Below, piece by piece: positions 8,985 through 18,129 of a stretch of DNA of 64,000 bases (the stretch's first letter is position 1; the number at the start of each line of letters is the position of its first letter). The notes beneath the pieces are model-generated. The model had not been told where the DNA came from. It did not search any database and saw only the letters and a program-made list of their open reading frames with translations. The DNA is from DATNPX01 sp036702975 (lineage in GTDB: Bacteria; Cyanobacteriota; Vampirovibrionia; Obscuribacterales; Obscuribacteraceae), in assembly GCA_036702975.1 (NCBI GenBank), contig DATNPX010000029.1:1-64000 (forward strand), read 5' to 3'. Made by a program: the position numbers and the translations under genes.

Positions 8985-10562
8985 ATGACGCAAGTAGCTC
9001 ACCAAGTAAAGGTCCTGGGCAAGCTGACACCCGAATACGAGCAGATTTTGACACCCGATGCTCTCAATTTTGTCGCCGAATTGCACAATCAATTCAATCA
9101 GACTCGCGAAAAACTGTTGAGCAATAGAGCCGCGAGACAGAAAGATATCGACGCTGGAAAGTATCCGGACTTTTTGCCTGAAACCGCTTCAGTTCGTGGC
9201 GGACAGTGGCAGGTTGCGGAAGCTCCAGCTGATCTGGCAGACCGTAGAGTCGAAATCACCGGTCCGTGCGAGCGCAAAATGATGATCAACGCCTTCAACT
9301 CAGGCGCAAACGCTTTCATGGCAGACCTCGAAGACTCGTTATCTCCAACATGGGATAACGTCATCGAAGGTCAGAGAAATCTCAAAGAAGCAGTAAGAAA
9401 GACACTTTCGTTTGACAGCCCGGAAGGAAAATCATACCGTCTGAAAGACAAAATCGCCACACTGATCGTTAGACCGCGCGGTTGGCACTTGCTCGAAGAT
9501 CATGTCACCGTCGATGGTGCACCTGTTTCAGCCAGCCTTTTTGACTTTGGTTTGTTTTTCTACCACAACGCTGCCGAACTTCTCAAACGCAATAGCGGAC
9601 CGTACTTCTATTTGCCGAAGATGGAAAGTCATCTGGAGGCAAGACTCTGGAACGACGTTTTCAACTTTGCGCAAGATCAGCTTAAGGTGCCCCGCGGCAC
9701 GATTCGTGCCACTGTCTTGATCGAGACGATTATGGCCGCTTTCGAAATGGAAGAAATTCTATACGAGCTGAAAGAACACGCTTCTGGCTTGAACGCCGGG
9801 CGATGGGATTACATCTTCAGCACGATCAAAAAGTTCTCGCGACACAAAGAATTCCTGATGCCTGACCGCGCTCAAATCACCATGCGCGTGCCATTCATGA
9901 GAGCGTATTGCAGATTGCTGGTCAAAACCTGTCATCGTCACGGCGCCCATGCTATGGGTGGCATGGCTGCATTCATACCGAGCAGAAAAGATGCAGCCAT
10001 CAACGAAGTTGCAATGACTAAAGTGAAGGATGACAAAGAACTCGAAGCCAGCACTGGTTTCGATGGCACCTGGGTGGCGCACCCTGACCTGGTTGCAGTG
10101 GCCAAAGATGTGTTCGACAAAACCCTGGGCAATAATCCAAATCAAAAATCCAAGCAACTCGATGACGTTGTGAATGGACCAGAGCTGCTTGCCGTAAAAA
10201 TAGACGGTAGCGCGATCACAGAAAAGGGTCTCGTCAACAACGTCGATGTTGCCTTGCAGTACATTGAGTCATGGCTGCGTGGAACTGGAGCTGCGGCAAT
10301 CCACAATCTTATGGAGGACGCCGCAACTGCAGAAATATCTCGCGCCCAGCTGTGGCAATGGATTATTTGCGGCGCAACACTTGATGACGGCAGACAAATT
10401 ACAAAGGAGCTCTATCGTTCAACCCGTGATGCTCAGCTTAAAGTGCTCAGTGCTGCTCCGGCAAATCGTTATAAGGAAGCCGCCGAGATTTTGGATAGGC
10501 TTGTGGAGAGCGAGAATTTTGCGGAGTTTCTGACCACAGACGCCTACAGATACTTGAAATAG
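8985..10562 (+). CDS. aceB: Malate synthase (A-type)
   Basis: The 525-residue protein is of the short, A-type malate synthase family. It makes malate from glyoxylate and acetyl-CoA. Visible hallmarks are ITGPCERKMMINAFNSGA, MADLEDSLSPTWDN, LIVRPRGWHL, ATVLIETIMAAFEMEEILYE, GRWDYIFS, and the late DAATAEISRAQLWQW stretch with the catalytic aspartate region. A ribosome site (GGGAG) lies 6 bases before the ATG. The stop is 11 bases before allantoinase, so it opens the ureide operon. No isocitrate lyase is in this window. The context says this enzyme uses glyoxylate from purine breakdown, rather than, or as well as, a glyoxylate bypass. Confidence 0.95.
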   Translation: MTQVAHQVKVLGKLTPEYEQILTPDALNFVAELHNQFNQTREKLLSNRAARQKDIDAGKYPDFLPETASVRGGQWQVAEAPADLADRRVEITGPCERKMMINAFNSGANAFMADLEDSLSPTWDNVIEGQRNLKEAVRKTLSFDSPEGKSYRLKDKIATLIVRPRGWHLLEDHVTVDGAPVSASLFDFGLFFYHNAAELLKRNSGPYFYLPKMESHLEARLWNDVFNFAQDQLKVPRGTIRATVLIETIMAAFEMEEILYELKEHASGLNAGRWDYIFSTIKKFSRHKEFLMPDRAQITMRVPFMRAYCRLLVKTCHRHGAHAMGGMAAFIPSRKDAAINEVAMTKVKDDKELEASTGFDGTWVAHPDLVAVAKDVFDKTLGNNPNQKSKQLDDVVNGPELLAVKIDGSAITEKGLVNNVDVALQYIESWLRGTGAAAIHNLMEDAATAEISRAQLWQWIICGATLDDGRQITKELYRSTRDAQLKVLSAAPANRYKEAAEILDRLVESENFAEFLTTDAYRYLK

Positions 10563-10573
10563 GAAGGTCACAT

Positions 10574-11938
10574 ATGGCTGCAACTTTTGGCATTTCGAGT
10601 CAGCGCATACTTACTGATAGCGGTATCAAAAGCGGATGTCTGATCGTAGAAGACGGTCGTATTTGCCGAGTGGTTGACGGCGACATACCTCAGAGTATGG
10701 ACATTTATGATGTCGGGAACTCTGTAGTCATGCCCGGTCTGATCGATTCTCACGTCCACGTCAATGAACCTGGCCGCACAGAATGGGAGGGATTCGAAAC
10801 GGCGACTCGAGCAGCTGCCGCCGGTGGAATCACGACAATAGCCGACATGCCTCTGAATTCGAATCCCGTCACCACTTCATTGCCGGCTCTGCACGAAAAA
10901 CTGGCAGCGGCTGGGGGTAAATTGAGCGTGGACTGCGCCTTCTACGGCGGTGTGGTTCCAGGCAACACGGTTTCGCTGGAGCCGCTTATCGATGCCGGTG
11001 TTCGTGGATTCAAGTGTTTTTTGATCCACTCTGGAATAGATGATTTCCCGAACGTGACGGAATCTGATCTTGACGCCTCCATGCCGGTTCTGGCGCGACG
11101 CAAAATTCCTCTTCTGGTGCACGCAGAACTTGAATGCGAAGACTCCCACCCGGATGACTGGAGCGACCGTCCATCTTCATACCACGCCTTTCTTCACTCA
11201 CGACCGCGGCGCTGGGAAAATGATGCCATCGACTTGATCATCAAGCTTGGAAAACAGCACAATTGCCCGGTCCACATCGTTCATCTGTCCTCTTCCGACG
11301 CAATACCTGCAATCGAAAAGGCGAAAGCTGCCGGCGTTAAACTGACAATCGAAACCTGCCCGCACTATCTTACTTTTGCGGCAGAAGATATTGTCGACGG
11401 CGATCCCAGATTTAAATGCGCTCCTCCAATTAGAGAGCGCGAGAATCGTGAAAAGCTCTGGGAGGCGCTCAAAAAAGGAACCATTGATTTTGTAGTTTCG
11501 GACCATTCACCATGTTCGCCCAGCCTGAAATTCCTCGATGAAGGCAATTTGCAGAAAGCCTGGGGCGGCATCTCCGGTTTGCAATTTGTTCTTCCTACCG
11601 TCTGGACACAAGCGAAGCAACGTGGTGTATCCATCGAGCAATTGTCTAAGTGGGTATCACAGGGCTCCGCGAGATTTCTGGGACTGCACGAGTCGAAGGG
11701 GCACTTGAAACCTGGTTACGACGCCGACATCGTCGTATGGAATCCCGAAGCAGTCACTAAGATCGACTCGTCGATTATTCAGCATCGCCACAAGGTCACT
11801 CCTTATGACGGCATGGAGCTTTTTGGCAAAGTAGAGAAAACTTTTGTGCGGGGTCAGTTGGTTTACGACAACGGTAACTTCGCTGCAAAGCTGGTTGGAC
11901 AGTTTTTGTTGAAAGAGCGCGTGGAGAGTAAAAAATAG
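10574..11938 (+). CDS. allB: Allantoinase
   Basis: The 454-residue protein is a cyclic amidohydrolase that opens allantoin to allantoate. The metal motif HVHVNEPGRTEWEGFE lies near residue 60. The lysine to be carbamylated is in RGFKCFLIHSGIDDFP. Later metal ligands are in HAELE and HIVHLSSSDA, and the catalytic aspartate is in VVSDHSPC. The C-terminal phrase GHLKPGYDADIVVWNP is typical of the superfamily. A GGAAGG ribosome site precedes the ATG by 6 bases. The stop codon is immediately followed by the allantoicase ATG, so the genes are surely co-transcribed. Dihydropyrimidinase and dihydroorotase are relatives, but the ureide neighbours and the DMPLNSNP stretch favour allantoinase. Confidence 0.94.
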   Translation: MAATFGISSQRILTDSGIKSGCLIVEDGRICRVVDGDIPQSMDIYDVGNSVVMPGLIDSHVHVNEPGRTEWEGFETATRAAAAGGITTIADMPLNSNPVTTSLPALHEKLAAAGGKLSVDCAFYGGVVPGNTVSLEPLIDAGVRGFKCFLIHSGIDDFPNVTESDLDASMPVLARRKIPLLVHAELECEDSHPDDWSDRPSSYHAFLHSRPRRWENDAIDLIIKLGKQHNCPVHIVHLSSSDAIPAIEKAKAAGVKLTIETCPHYLTFAAEDIVDGDPRFKCAPPIRERENREKLWEALKKGTIDFVVSDHSPCSPSLKFLDEGNLQKAWGGISGLQFVLPTVWTQAKQRGVSIEQLSKWVSQGSARFLGLHESKGHLKPGYDADIVVWNPEAVTKIDSSIIQHRHKVTPYDGMELFGKVEKTFVRGQLVYDNGNFAAKLVGQFLLKERVESKK

Positions 11939-13015
11939 ATGGAAAGAAATTCCGACTTTACAGCGGCTGTTTTTAGCGGCTTCGTCGACCTCGCTTCGGA
12001 GAAATTGGGTGGCAAAGTTTTGATTGCCAATGACGAATTTTTCGCCGAAAAGGAGAATCTGATCAAGGCTGGCCGTGGCGTATGGATCGCTGACAAGTAC
12101 ACAGATCGCGGCAAGTGGATGGACGGTTGGGAGACCCGTCGCAAACGTGTTCCGGGTTATGACTGGTGCATCCTTAAGCTGGGTACGGCAGGTGTGATCG
12201 AAGGCGTCGATATCGACACAAACAACTTTCTGGGCAACCACCCTCCCTACGCATCGATTGATGCGTTGTGCCTGGATAAAGATATTCCTCAAGAAAAATT
12301 GCCAGAAGCTGCATGGGTCGAGATTTTGCCAAAATCCCCTCTGAAGCAAGGTTCTCAAAATATCTTTGCCATCGCCGATGCTAATCGATGGACACACGTG
12401 CGTTTAAACATTTATCCAGACGGTGGTGTAGCGCGCTTCAAGGTTTACGGTACAGTATCGAAAGATTGGCACTCAGTTCCGAAAGACGAACAAGTCGACC
12501 TTGCTGCCGTTGAAAATGGTGGCAGTGTGGTGGCATGCAATGATATGTTTTTTGGCAACAAGAACAATATGATCATGCCTGGTTCCGGTGTCAACATGGG
12601 CGACGGTTGGGAAACCAGAAGGCGTCGTGATCAGGGTCATGACTGGTCTATCGTGCAGCTTGCTCGCCCGGGGCTGCTGAGAAAAATCGAGGTCGACACC
12701 AAGCATTACAAGGGCAATTTCCCCGATTCTTGTTGGATTGATGCCTGCTACGCTCCAGGTGCTGAAATGAACAATCTCACTGCGTCAGGTTTTGAGTGGA
12801 CAAAAGTTCTTGCGCAAACCAAGTTGCAGGCTGACCACAGGCATTTTTACGAGAAAGAAATTCTCGCCGAAGGTCCGTGGACTCATCTGCGTCTGAATAT
12901 TGTGCCCGATGGCGGTATCAGTCGTTTTAGAGTCTGGTGTCTTCTAGCCGGCCCGGTCGAAAATGGATCTGCCAGAGAAAAAAATGATAAGCGTAAAGAG
13001 TATCAACGAACTTAG
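11939..13015 (+). CDS. alc: Allantoicase
   Basis: The 358-residue protein has the two-fold internal repeat of the allantoicase family. Each half carries the phrase DGWETRR, near residues 61 and 221, followed by a jelly-roll-like strand pattern (KLGTAGVIEGVDIDTNNF and QLARPGLLRKIEVDTKHY) and ends near LRLNI-P-DGG-R. It hydrolyses allantoate to ureidoglycolate and urea. The ATG directly abuts the allantoinase stop, so translation is probably coupled. The 3' end overlaps the uraD start. This route releases urea rather than ammonia, unlike allantoate amidohydrolase (AllC), and matches the nearby allA. No urease is visible in the window. Confidence 0.93.
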   Translation: MERNSDFTAAVFSGFVDLASEKLGGKVLIANDEFFAEKENLIKAGRGVWIADKYTDRGKWMDGWETRRKRVPGYDWCILKLGTAGVIEGVDIDTNNFLGNHPPYASIDALCLDKDIPQEKLPEAAWVEILPKSPLKQGSQNIFAIADANRWTHVRLNIYPDGGVARFKVYGTVSKDWHSVPKDEQVDLAAVENGGSVVACNDMFFGNKNNMIMPGSGVNMGDGWETRRRRDQGHDWSIVQLARPGLLRKIEVDTKHYKGNFPDSCWIDACYAPGAEMNNLTASGFEWTKVLAQTKLQADHRHFYEKEILAEGPWTHLRLNIVPDGGISRFRVWCLLAGPVENGSAREKNDKRKEYQRT

Positions 13016-13484
13016 CGATGAAGCTGCCGCAGAGATGTTTCGCAGATGCTGCGGCAGTGAGGCCTGGGTAGAAAAAATGGTGGCGGCTAAGCCGTTTGCC
13101 AGTGCTGAGCGACTTTTTGAAAAGTCTGCGCAGTCCTTTGACGAGTTGACACACGCTGATTGGATGTCCGCGTTTGCTGCTCATCCTAAAATCGGTGACA
13201 TCAACACGCTCAAGGAAAAGTATGGCGCCACCAAAAATTGGGCCCAGAACGAGCAAGCCGGCGCCAGCGGAATTTCAGATGAGGTTGCGCAGGATCTGGC
13301 TGCTCGCAATGAAGAGTATTTGCAAAAATTCGGATATATTTTCATCGTTTGCGCAACTGGCAAGTCCGCCGATCAAATGCTGGCAATGTTGAAGGAGCGT
13401 CTCAAAAACGCTCCCGACACTGAACTGTTGATAGCCGGTGCTGAACAACAGAAAATCACTCACTTAAGATTGGAAAAACTATGA
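12984..13484 (+). CDS. uraD: OHCU decarboxylase
   Basis: The 166-residue protein is 2-oxo-4-hydroxy-4-carboxy-5-ureidoimidazoline decarboxylase, which makes S-allantoin. It carries the family hallmark AAHPKIGD with the catalytic histidine, a nearby EQAGAS, and a helical C-terminal half with NEEYLQKFGYIFIVCATGKS. An ATG at 12963 is also in frame, but the ATG at 12984 gives the usual family length. Either start lies within the end of allantoicase. The stop overlaps the uraH start in ATGA. It is cytoplasmic and acts between HIU hydrolase and allantoinase. Confidence 0.9.
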   Translation: MISVKSINELSDEAAAEMFRRCCGSEAWVEKMVAAKPFASAERLFEKSAQSFDELTHADWMSAFAAHPKIGDINTLKEKYGATKNWAQNEQAGASGISDEVAQDLAARNEEYLQKFGYIFIVCATGKSADQMLAMLKERLKNAPDTELLIAGAEQQKITHLRLEKL

Positions 13485-13822
13485 GCGCCATAACAACTCA
13501 CGTACTCGATACATCCAGAGGACGCCCGGGCAGCGGCATCAAAGTCGTGCTCGAATTTAAAAATGGTGAGCAATGGGATGAACTTGCATCCGGCAAAACT
13601 AATTTCGATGGAAGATTGCCTGATCTCGTCAAAGAAGGATTCCATTTGCTCGAAGGAATTTATCGGCTAACCTTCGACACGCAAAGTTACTATGCATCTC
13701 AGAACGAGCATGGCTTTTACCCGACAGTCAGCATCGTTTTCGAGGTCAAAGATCCGACGCAGCACTATCATGTTCCTCTGCTGCTCAGCCCGTTTGGCTA
13801 TTCAACATATCGTGGTAGTTGA
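13481..13822 (+). CDS. uraH: 5-hydroxyisourate hydrolase (transthyretin-like)
   Basis: The 113-residue protein is a transthyretin-related HIU hydrolase. It opens 5-hydroxyisourate to OHCU. It starts with ITTHVLDTSRGRPG, whose histidine is catalytic, and ends with the diagnostic tetrapeptide YRGS. A second histidine pair is in QHYHVPLLLSPFGYSTYRGS. There is no signal peptide, so it acts in the cytoplasm. It overlaps uraD by 4 bases and closes the co-directional block that begins with malate synthase. Confidence 0.95.
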   Translation: MSAITTHVLDTSRGRPGSGIKVVLEFKNGEQWDELASGKTNFDGRLPDLVKEGFHLLEGIYRLTFDTQSYYASQNEHGFYPTVSIVFEVKDPTQHYHVPLLLSPFGYSTYRGS

Positions 13823-13900
13823 CTCAAGTACCGCACGCCGCTGACCCAAATAACGCAAGCCGCTGAGCCATGGATTAAGGCATCTTGATGGATAAAGGCG

Positions 13901-13906
13901 TATAAT
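13901..13906 (+). promoter_or_regulatory. Possible -10 box upstream of uricase
   Basis: TATAAT lies 33 bases before the uox ATG, in the 116-base gap after uraH. No good -35 box is found at 17 bases; TTGATG is too close and TTAAGG slightly too far. Uricase may have its own promoter, but this rests on one short match. Confidence 0.35.
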
Positions 13907-13938
13907 TTTTTGCTCTATAGCTGCAAGGAGATGCCGAA

Positions 13939-14826
13939 ATGACTGGTACAGAGCAGGGCACCATTACAAAGGAAACTCGTGCTGCAGGCGTTCTTGTCCA
14001 AAACGCGTACGGCAAATCCCGAGTACGTGTGAGCAAGTTGACGCGTGCGAATGACCGTCATGTCTTTAAAGAAGTTTGCGTCGATATTCAGCTCAAGGGA
14101 GATTTCGAGCGCACTTACACCGCTGGTGATAACAGTCAAGTCGTTGCGACAGACTCGATGAAAAACATGGTTTATGTTCTTGCCAGCAAGCATCCACTAG
14201 ACACTATTGAATCGTTCGGTCAGTACATGGCTGAGCATTATTTGAAAACCTACAAGCAAGTCAGTGGCGTAAAGATTCGTCTGGTAGAGGAGTTGTGGCA
14301 TCGCATTGTGGTCAATGGAAAAGAACATGCGCATTCATTTTTTGGAGCCGGACCCGAAAAAAGAGTTGCCGAGATTGACGCAACCAGAGACGGCGTGACA
14401 ATCAATGCCGGTATAGAGGGACTGAAGTTGGTCAAGACAACCGCATCTGAATTCTGGGGTTTTGTTCGTGACGAGCACACGACTTTGCCCGACGTTACAG
14501 ACAGAATTTTTGGAACGAGCGTCTCATGCCACTGGCTCTACCGCGACGGTAAGGTCGACTTCCAGGCGGCGTATGATTGCGTCAGGAATGCATTGCTGGA
14601 ATGTTTTGCAACCCACCACAGCCTTGCTGTTCAACACACGATCAATGAAATTGGACAACTGGCGCTGTTGCGAGTGCCCGAAATCAGTGAAATCACAATC
14701 GAGATGCCAAATCAGCATCGAATACCATTCAACCTTGAACCATTTAAACTGGAAAATAAAAATGAGATATTCGTGACCACTGACGAACCGTATGGATTGA
14801 TATCAGCAACACTTAGAAGGATTTAG
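13939..14826 (+). CDS. uox: Urate oxidase (uricase)
   Basis: The 295-residue cofactor-free uricase oxidises urate with O2 to 5-hydroxyisourate and H2O2. The catalytic lysine is in AYGKSRVRVSKL and the threonine partner is near YTAGDNSQVVATDSMKN. The C-terminal half carries EFWGFVRDEHTTLPDVTDRI and FGTSVSCHW, plus the late phrase NQHRIPFNLEPF. AGGAG stands 8 bases before the ATG. The next gene starts 8 bases after its stop. With uraH, uraD, allB, alc, allA and malate synthase, the window holds every step from urate to malate. Xanthine oxidation enzymes are not in view, so urate may come from elsewhere on the chromosome or from outside. Confidence 0.95.
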   Translation: MTGTEQGTITKETRAAGVLVQNAYGKSRVRVSKLTRANDRHVFKEVCVDIQLKGDFERTYTAGDNSQVVATDSMKNMVYVLASKHPLDTIESFGQYMAEHYLKTYKQVSGVKIRLVEELWHRIVVNGKEHAHSFFGAGPEKRVAEIDATRDGVTINAGIEGLKLVKTTASEFWGFVRDEHTTLPDVTDRIFGTSVSCHWLYRDGKVDFQAAYDCVRNALLECFATHHSLAVQHTINEIGQLALLRVPEISEITIEMPNQHRIPFNLEPFKLENKNEIFVTTDEPYGLISATLRRI

Positions 14827-14834
14827 AGACGACG

Positions 14835-15266
14835 ATGCGCCCGGAGGAAGACAGCTTCACAGCGCATGTTCTGGACTTGCTTGGCACCTGGTCGGAAGTA
14901 GTCGCAAAGCGAATGTTTGGTGGCATCGGACTCTTTTCTCACGGACGTATGTTCGCGATTATCATCGACGATGTGTTGTATTTGAAAGATTCAAAAGACG
15001 AAAATGGTGTTTCTTTAAAGACTGATTTCGACAAGGAATATTTCGAGTATGACCGAAATGGGAAGACCGTAAATCTTGGCTATTTCCGGGCTCCAGAGGC
15101 GGCATTGGAAGAATCTGAATATCTGATCAAACTGGCTAACGACAGTTTTCGCAGTGCCAATCTTTCAGCGAAGAAGAAGGCTTCCAAAGTCTCGAAAAAA
15201 TCTAAGTGCAATTTCAAAAGTAGCCAAGAAAAAGCTCAAAAGAAGCCTGGACGCGGCCGTTTCTGA
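14835..15266 (+). CDS. TfoX/Sxy N-terminal domain protein with Lys-rich tail
   Basis: The 143-residue protein has a TfoX-N fold over about residues 8-105. Signs are VVAKRMFGGIGLFSHGRMFA, followed by LYLKD and a tyrosine-rich FEYDRNGKTVNLGYFRAP. It lacks the C-terminal helical domain of full competence regulators. Instead it has a short basic tail (SAKKKASKVSKKSK) that could bind nucleic acid. It follows uox by 8 bases and may be co-transcribed. Stand-alone TfoX-N proteins are common and mostly uncharacterised, so a role in competence or in purine control cannot be claimed. Confidence 0.8.
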   Translation: MRPEEDSFTAHVLDLLGTWSEVVAKRMFGGIGLFSHGRMFAIIIDDVLYLKDSKDENGVSLKTDFDKEYFEYDRNGKTVNLGYFRAPEAALEESEYLIKLANDSFRSANLSAKKKASKVSKKSKCNFKSSQEKAQKKPGRGRF

Positions 15267-15336
15267 AGAGCAAATCTGGAAACAATGACTCAGCCACCAC
15301 GCTAAAACACTCTCAGTTACGATAAAACGAGACGAG

Positions 15337-16722
15337 TCACGGTGCAGCTTTTGAATCTAATCGCTGCACGAGACCGACACTGATGACCGAAACCAGCGTG
15401 AAGAAAATCAGCAGGGCGAACGCACCGGCGAAACTGTTGGTCCTGGCAGCAATGAATCCTGTCAGTGCAGGCGCCATGATTGAAGCTATCGCCGAACAGC
15501 AATTCATCAGTCCCTGACTGGTCGCGGCTCTGTCTTTCGCCAGGTCGCAATTGATAGCGTAGAAGGCAGCATTCGGCATCATTCCAAAACCAACACCCAG
15601 AGAAATGAAAAGCATCGATGTTGCCAGAGGTGGATTGAACAGTAGTGGAACGTAGGAAAGTCCCGAGATCAGCTGGCATATGCATATCAGATACGAGCGT
15701 GAAACTTGTTTGCTTCCTGTTTTGATCCACAGCCAGTCCGACAAAAAGCCGGCCACCGGCAGTAGTATCGCCGCAGTTAACCACGGAGCGATTAATATGA
15801 AGCGAGCATCTTCCAGTTTCACGTTATGGGAGTGTTCCAGATAACCTGGAAGCCATGTCAGGGCAAAGAAGAGCGAATAGCCAAAGGCAAAATAGGCAAT
15901 ATTGTTTGATATAAGGGCGGGATTTGTGAGCATGTCTCGCCAGGTTGTACCGCCATCGTTGCGGTTCCTGGCGCGCCGTTCTTCGTCGGTGATGGAACGG
16001 TCGTGCGTTTGACCTTCATGGATGTGTCGAAGTTCTGACTCACTAACAAACGTGCTCGAATCTGGATAGTCCCTAAACATGATGTACCAGATTCCAGCCC
16101 ACACGATGCCTGCGCTAGCCATTACGAGGAACATCGCTTTCCATCCAACTGTAATGATCAAAGTAGATATAAGCGGCGCGCCAATCGCTGACGCAAGGGG
16201 CACGGCACACAATCCTAACCCTGTTGCGCGTACCCTTTCTGTTTGCGGCAACCAGTCAGCGACGACGCGCGTAAGGGCGGGGAAATGCGGACCTTCCGAA
16301 AGACCTAACATAATCCGTAGCGATAACAGCGCCGGAAAACCAACGACGCAGCCCATTAGCGCCGTGAAGCCCGACCAGGCAATCGCAGCTGCGGGCCAGA
16401 CTTTTCGAGCTCCCCAACGGTCTACGATTATGCCACCACCAAGAGTCATAACTGCATAACCAACGCCGAAAGCGGCTAAGACCACGCCGAACTGACTATC
16501 GTCGATGCCGAATTCCTTTTTTATTGGTCCGATTGCGTAAGAGATCGAGGCGCGGTCCATGTAATTGACTAGAGTGATCAAGAACGCCAGTCCGAGAATG
16601 ACGTAACGGTAATTACCGCCACCTTTACAGCTTTTGCCTTCGCTCGCTTCTAAACTCTCTTCAGGGTTTTCCAGTTGCACAGACAAAATCGTCCTCGCCT
16701 CTCGAGATGCTGGCAACCGCAC
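15337..16722 (-). CDS. MFS transporter, anion:cation symporter-like
   Basis: The protein of up to 461 residues has twelve predicted helices of the major facilitator fold. Early motifs are VNYMDRASISYAIGPI and DRWGARKVWP, and LRIMLGLSEGPHFPALTRV is typical of the ACS branch (hexuronate, glucarate, phthalate and related organic anions). The start is uncertain. The GTG at 16722 has no ribosome site; an AGGA lies in front of a TTG at 16686, and a GTG at 16680 is also possible. The gene converges with the uricase block. Because fungal allantoate permease belongs to a similar branch, a urate or ureide substrate is plausible, but this is inference from position. Confidence 0.85.
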   Translation of the reverse strand: MRLPASREARTILSVQLENPEESLEASEGKSCKGGGNYRYVILGLAFLITLVNYMDRASISYAIGPIKKEFGIDDSQFGVVLAAFGVGYAVMTLGGGIIVDRWGARKVWPAAAIAWSGFTALMGCVVGFPALLSLRIMLGLSEGPHFPALTRVVADWLPQTERVRATGLGLCAVPLASAIGAPLISTLIITVGWKAMFLVMASAGIVWAGIWYIMFRDYPDSSTFVSESELRHIHEGQTHDRSITDEERRARNRNDGGTTWRDMLTNPALISNNIAYFAFGYSLFFALTWLPGYLEHSHNVKLEDARFILIAPWLTAAILLPVAGFLSDWLWIKTGSKQVSRSYLICICQLISGLSYVPLLFNPPLATSMLFISLGVGFGMMPNAAFYAINCDLAKDRAATSQGLMNCCSAIASIMAPALTGFIAARTNSFAGAFALLIFFTLVSVISVGLVQRLDSKAAP

Positions 16723-16878
16723 GCCAGTGTGCGTCTATTTTTCCATATCGCAGCGCCAATTGAAGAAATTCCGCGTGCAAGAAATCTGCAATAAACCTGC
16801 AATCGGAATGCAAGAAGTAGCAACTAGTATTCAGTCATCGGATCGGCAAGTCCACAGACGATTTTTGGAGAGGTGCAT

Positions 16879-17736
16879 ATGTCTAAGTTGAATCCTGAAG
16901 TCGAAGCTCAAAAGACTGTTCAGAGCTTTAGAGAAGCTGCAGAAAAGCACACAAGTATCGAAAATGTGTGGGGCGAAATGGCTAAAGACAGCAAGCAATT
17001 CGGACGTGGTAGTGCGCAGGATAGAGCCTACTTCCACGCCGTCACTGAGGGACTCAAAAAAGAAGGATTGCTGCCCGAATTGACAGTGGCTTATGCGCAG
17101 TGGCACAAAGCTGACATGCCTAACGACAATGGTGATGTAGGCAAAAACCACATCGATGGCTGGGCAAAAATGCGCAAGCTTGAGAATGGAAGAGTTTGTG
17201 AGGTTGAACAGGCTTTCATAGATACTCTAAAAACGTCCTACGACTCGATGAAAAAGACTGCGGAACGTAAAACTGGTGATTACGATCACAATGGGCTGAG
17301 CGACCGTGATCTGAATGTGGTTAACGCTGAATTTTCGAAAGCACGTCATGCCAATGAAAGCCGCATCGCACATGAAGCACAAGTGAACGCGGATGCTCAG
17401 CAGCTGAAACACGGTCTGCTTGATCCGCGCAAAGATGATGGAACGGTTTTATTCGACAAGCTAGCTAAGGCTAACGGTGGTGCTTTCATTAGTTCGAGCA
17501 GTATCGAAGACGCTCTTAGTTATGATGTTAAGAATCGGGATATGCAGCACCACGCTGGTGACAAAAACTGGCATTCCTATCTCAATTATCAGGACCATGT
17601 AGCGATCGAAAAATTGCAGCAGTACTTCAATGACATTTCACCGCTCACAGGTGGTGGCAGGTCCGGTGCGCGCCATGCCGATAAGGTTGGACGTGATGAT
17701 CTCGATCGTTATCTCGCTGCCCATGTTGGCAAATAG
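16879..17736 (+). CDS. Hydrophilic protein with EF-hand-like loops, unknown function
   Basis: The 285-residue protein starts at the ATG at 16879, with GGAG 8 bases upstream, rather than at the GTG two codons earlier. It has no signal peptide or membrane helix. It is rich in charged residues and histidines. One stretch, DYDHNGLSDRDLNVV, looks like a calcium-binding EF-hand loop of the D-x-D-x-N-G type. DPRKDDGTVLFDKL and MPNDNGDVG are weaker candidates. The rest is probably helical. I recognise no family. It is a single gene, with the divergent MFS gene upstream and a 390-base gap downstream. Confidence 0.7.
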   Translation: MSKLNPEVEAQKTVQSFREAAEKHTSIENVWGEMAKDSKQFGRGSAQDRAYFHAVTEGLKKEGLLPELTVAYAQWHKADMPNDNGDVGKNHIDGWAKMRKLENGRVCEVEQAFIDTLKTSYDSMKKTAERKTGDYDHNGLSDRDLNVVNAEFSKARHANESRIAHEAQVNADAQQLKHGLLDPRKDDGTVLFDKLAKANGGAFISSSSIEDALSYDVKNRDMQHHAGDKNWHSYLNYQDHVAIEKLQQYFNDISPLTGGGRSGARHADKVGRDDLDRYLAAHVGK

Positions 17737-18129
17737 CACTCTCAGAGCTATAAATTTTTCAGGCAAGCGGCACCGGGTTCGCATCATGTTCAGGGCATGA
17801 TCGAGAATCCGGGGCTAGCCTGTTTGAGAATCTTTACAACCGCTCCTCTCTCAGCTGCGATGAGCAAATTTTAATCGCGCTCGGTATACAGGCATCTAGA
17901 ACTTTTATGGTCTCAGTCATGACACTGTGCGCGGTGCAAAGTTGTTCCTAATTACTACTTGAATACTTAAATAAAGCTCAGAACTGCCCTGATTAGGTCA
18001 TCCCTATGGCTCATTGAAGACAAAAGACCTATTATTGAAAACTCAGTAATTCCCGGTTCGCTATGATTTAACTACCAGTAGCTCCAATCGTGATTACCTG
18101 GGCGACCGAAATTAAGGAAGCAGTAACTG
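17737..18129 (+). other. Intergenic region with an imperfect hairpin
   Basis: No coding frame is convincing here. Around 17770-17820 a GC-rich stretch can fold on ATCATG and CATGAT arms with flanking CCGG-rich pairing. It is not followed by a T run, so it is not a clear terminator. The rest is AT-rich and probably holds the promoter of the next gene, whose AAGGAAG ribosome site lies 9 bases before its ATG. Confidence 0.5.

Noticed and set aside
11657..12397. 246-codon minus-strand frame opposite allB and allantoicase
   Set aside because: It spans two well-supported genes on the other strand and matches nothing.
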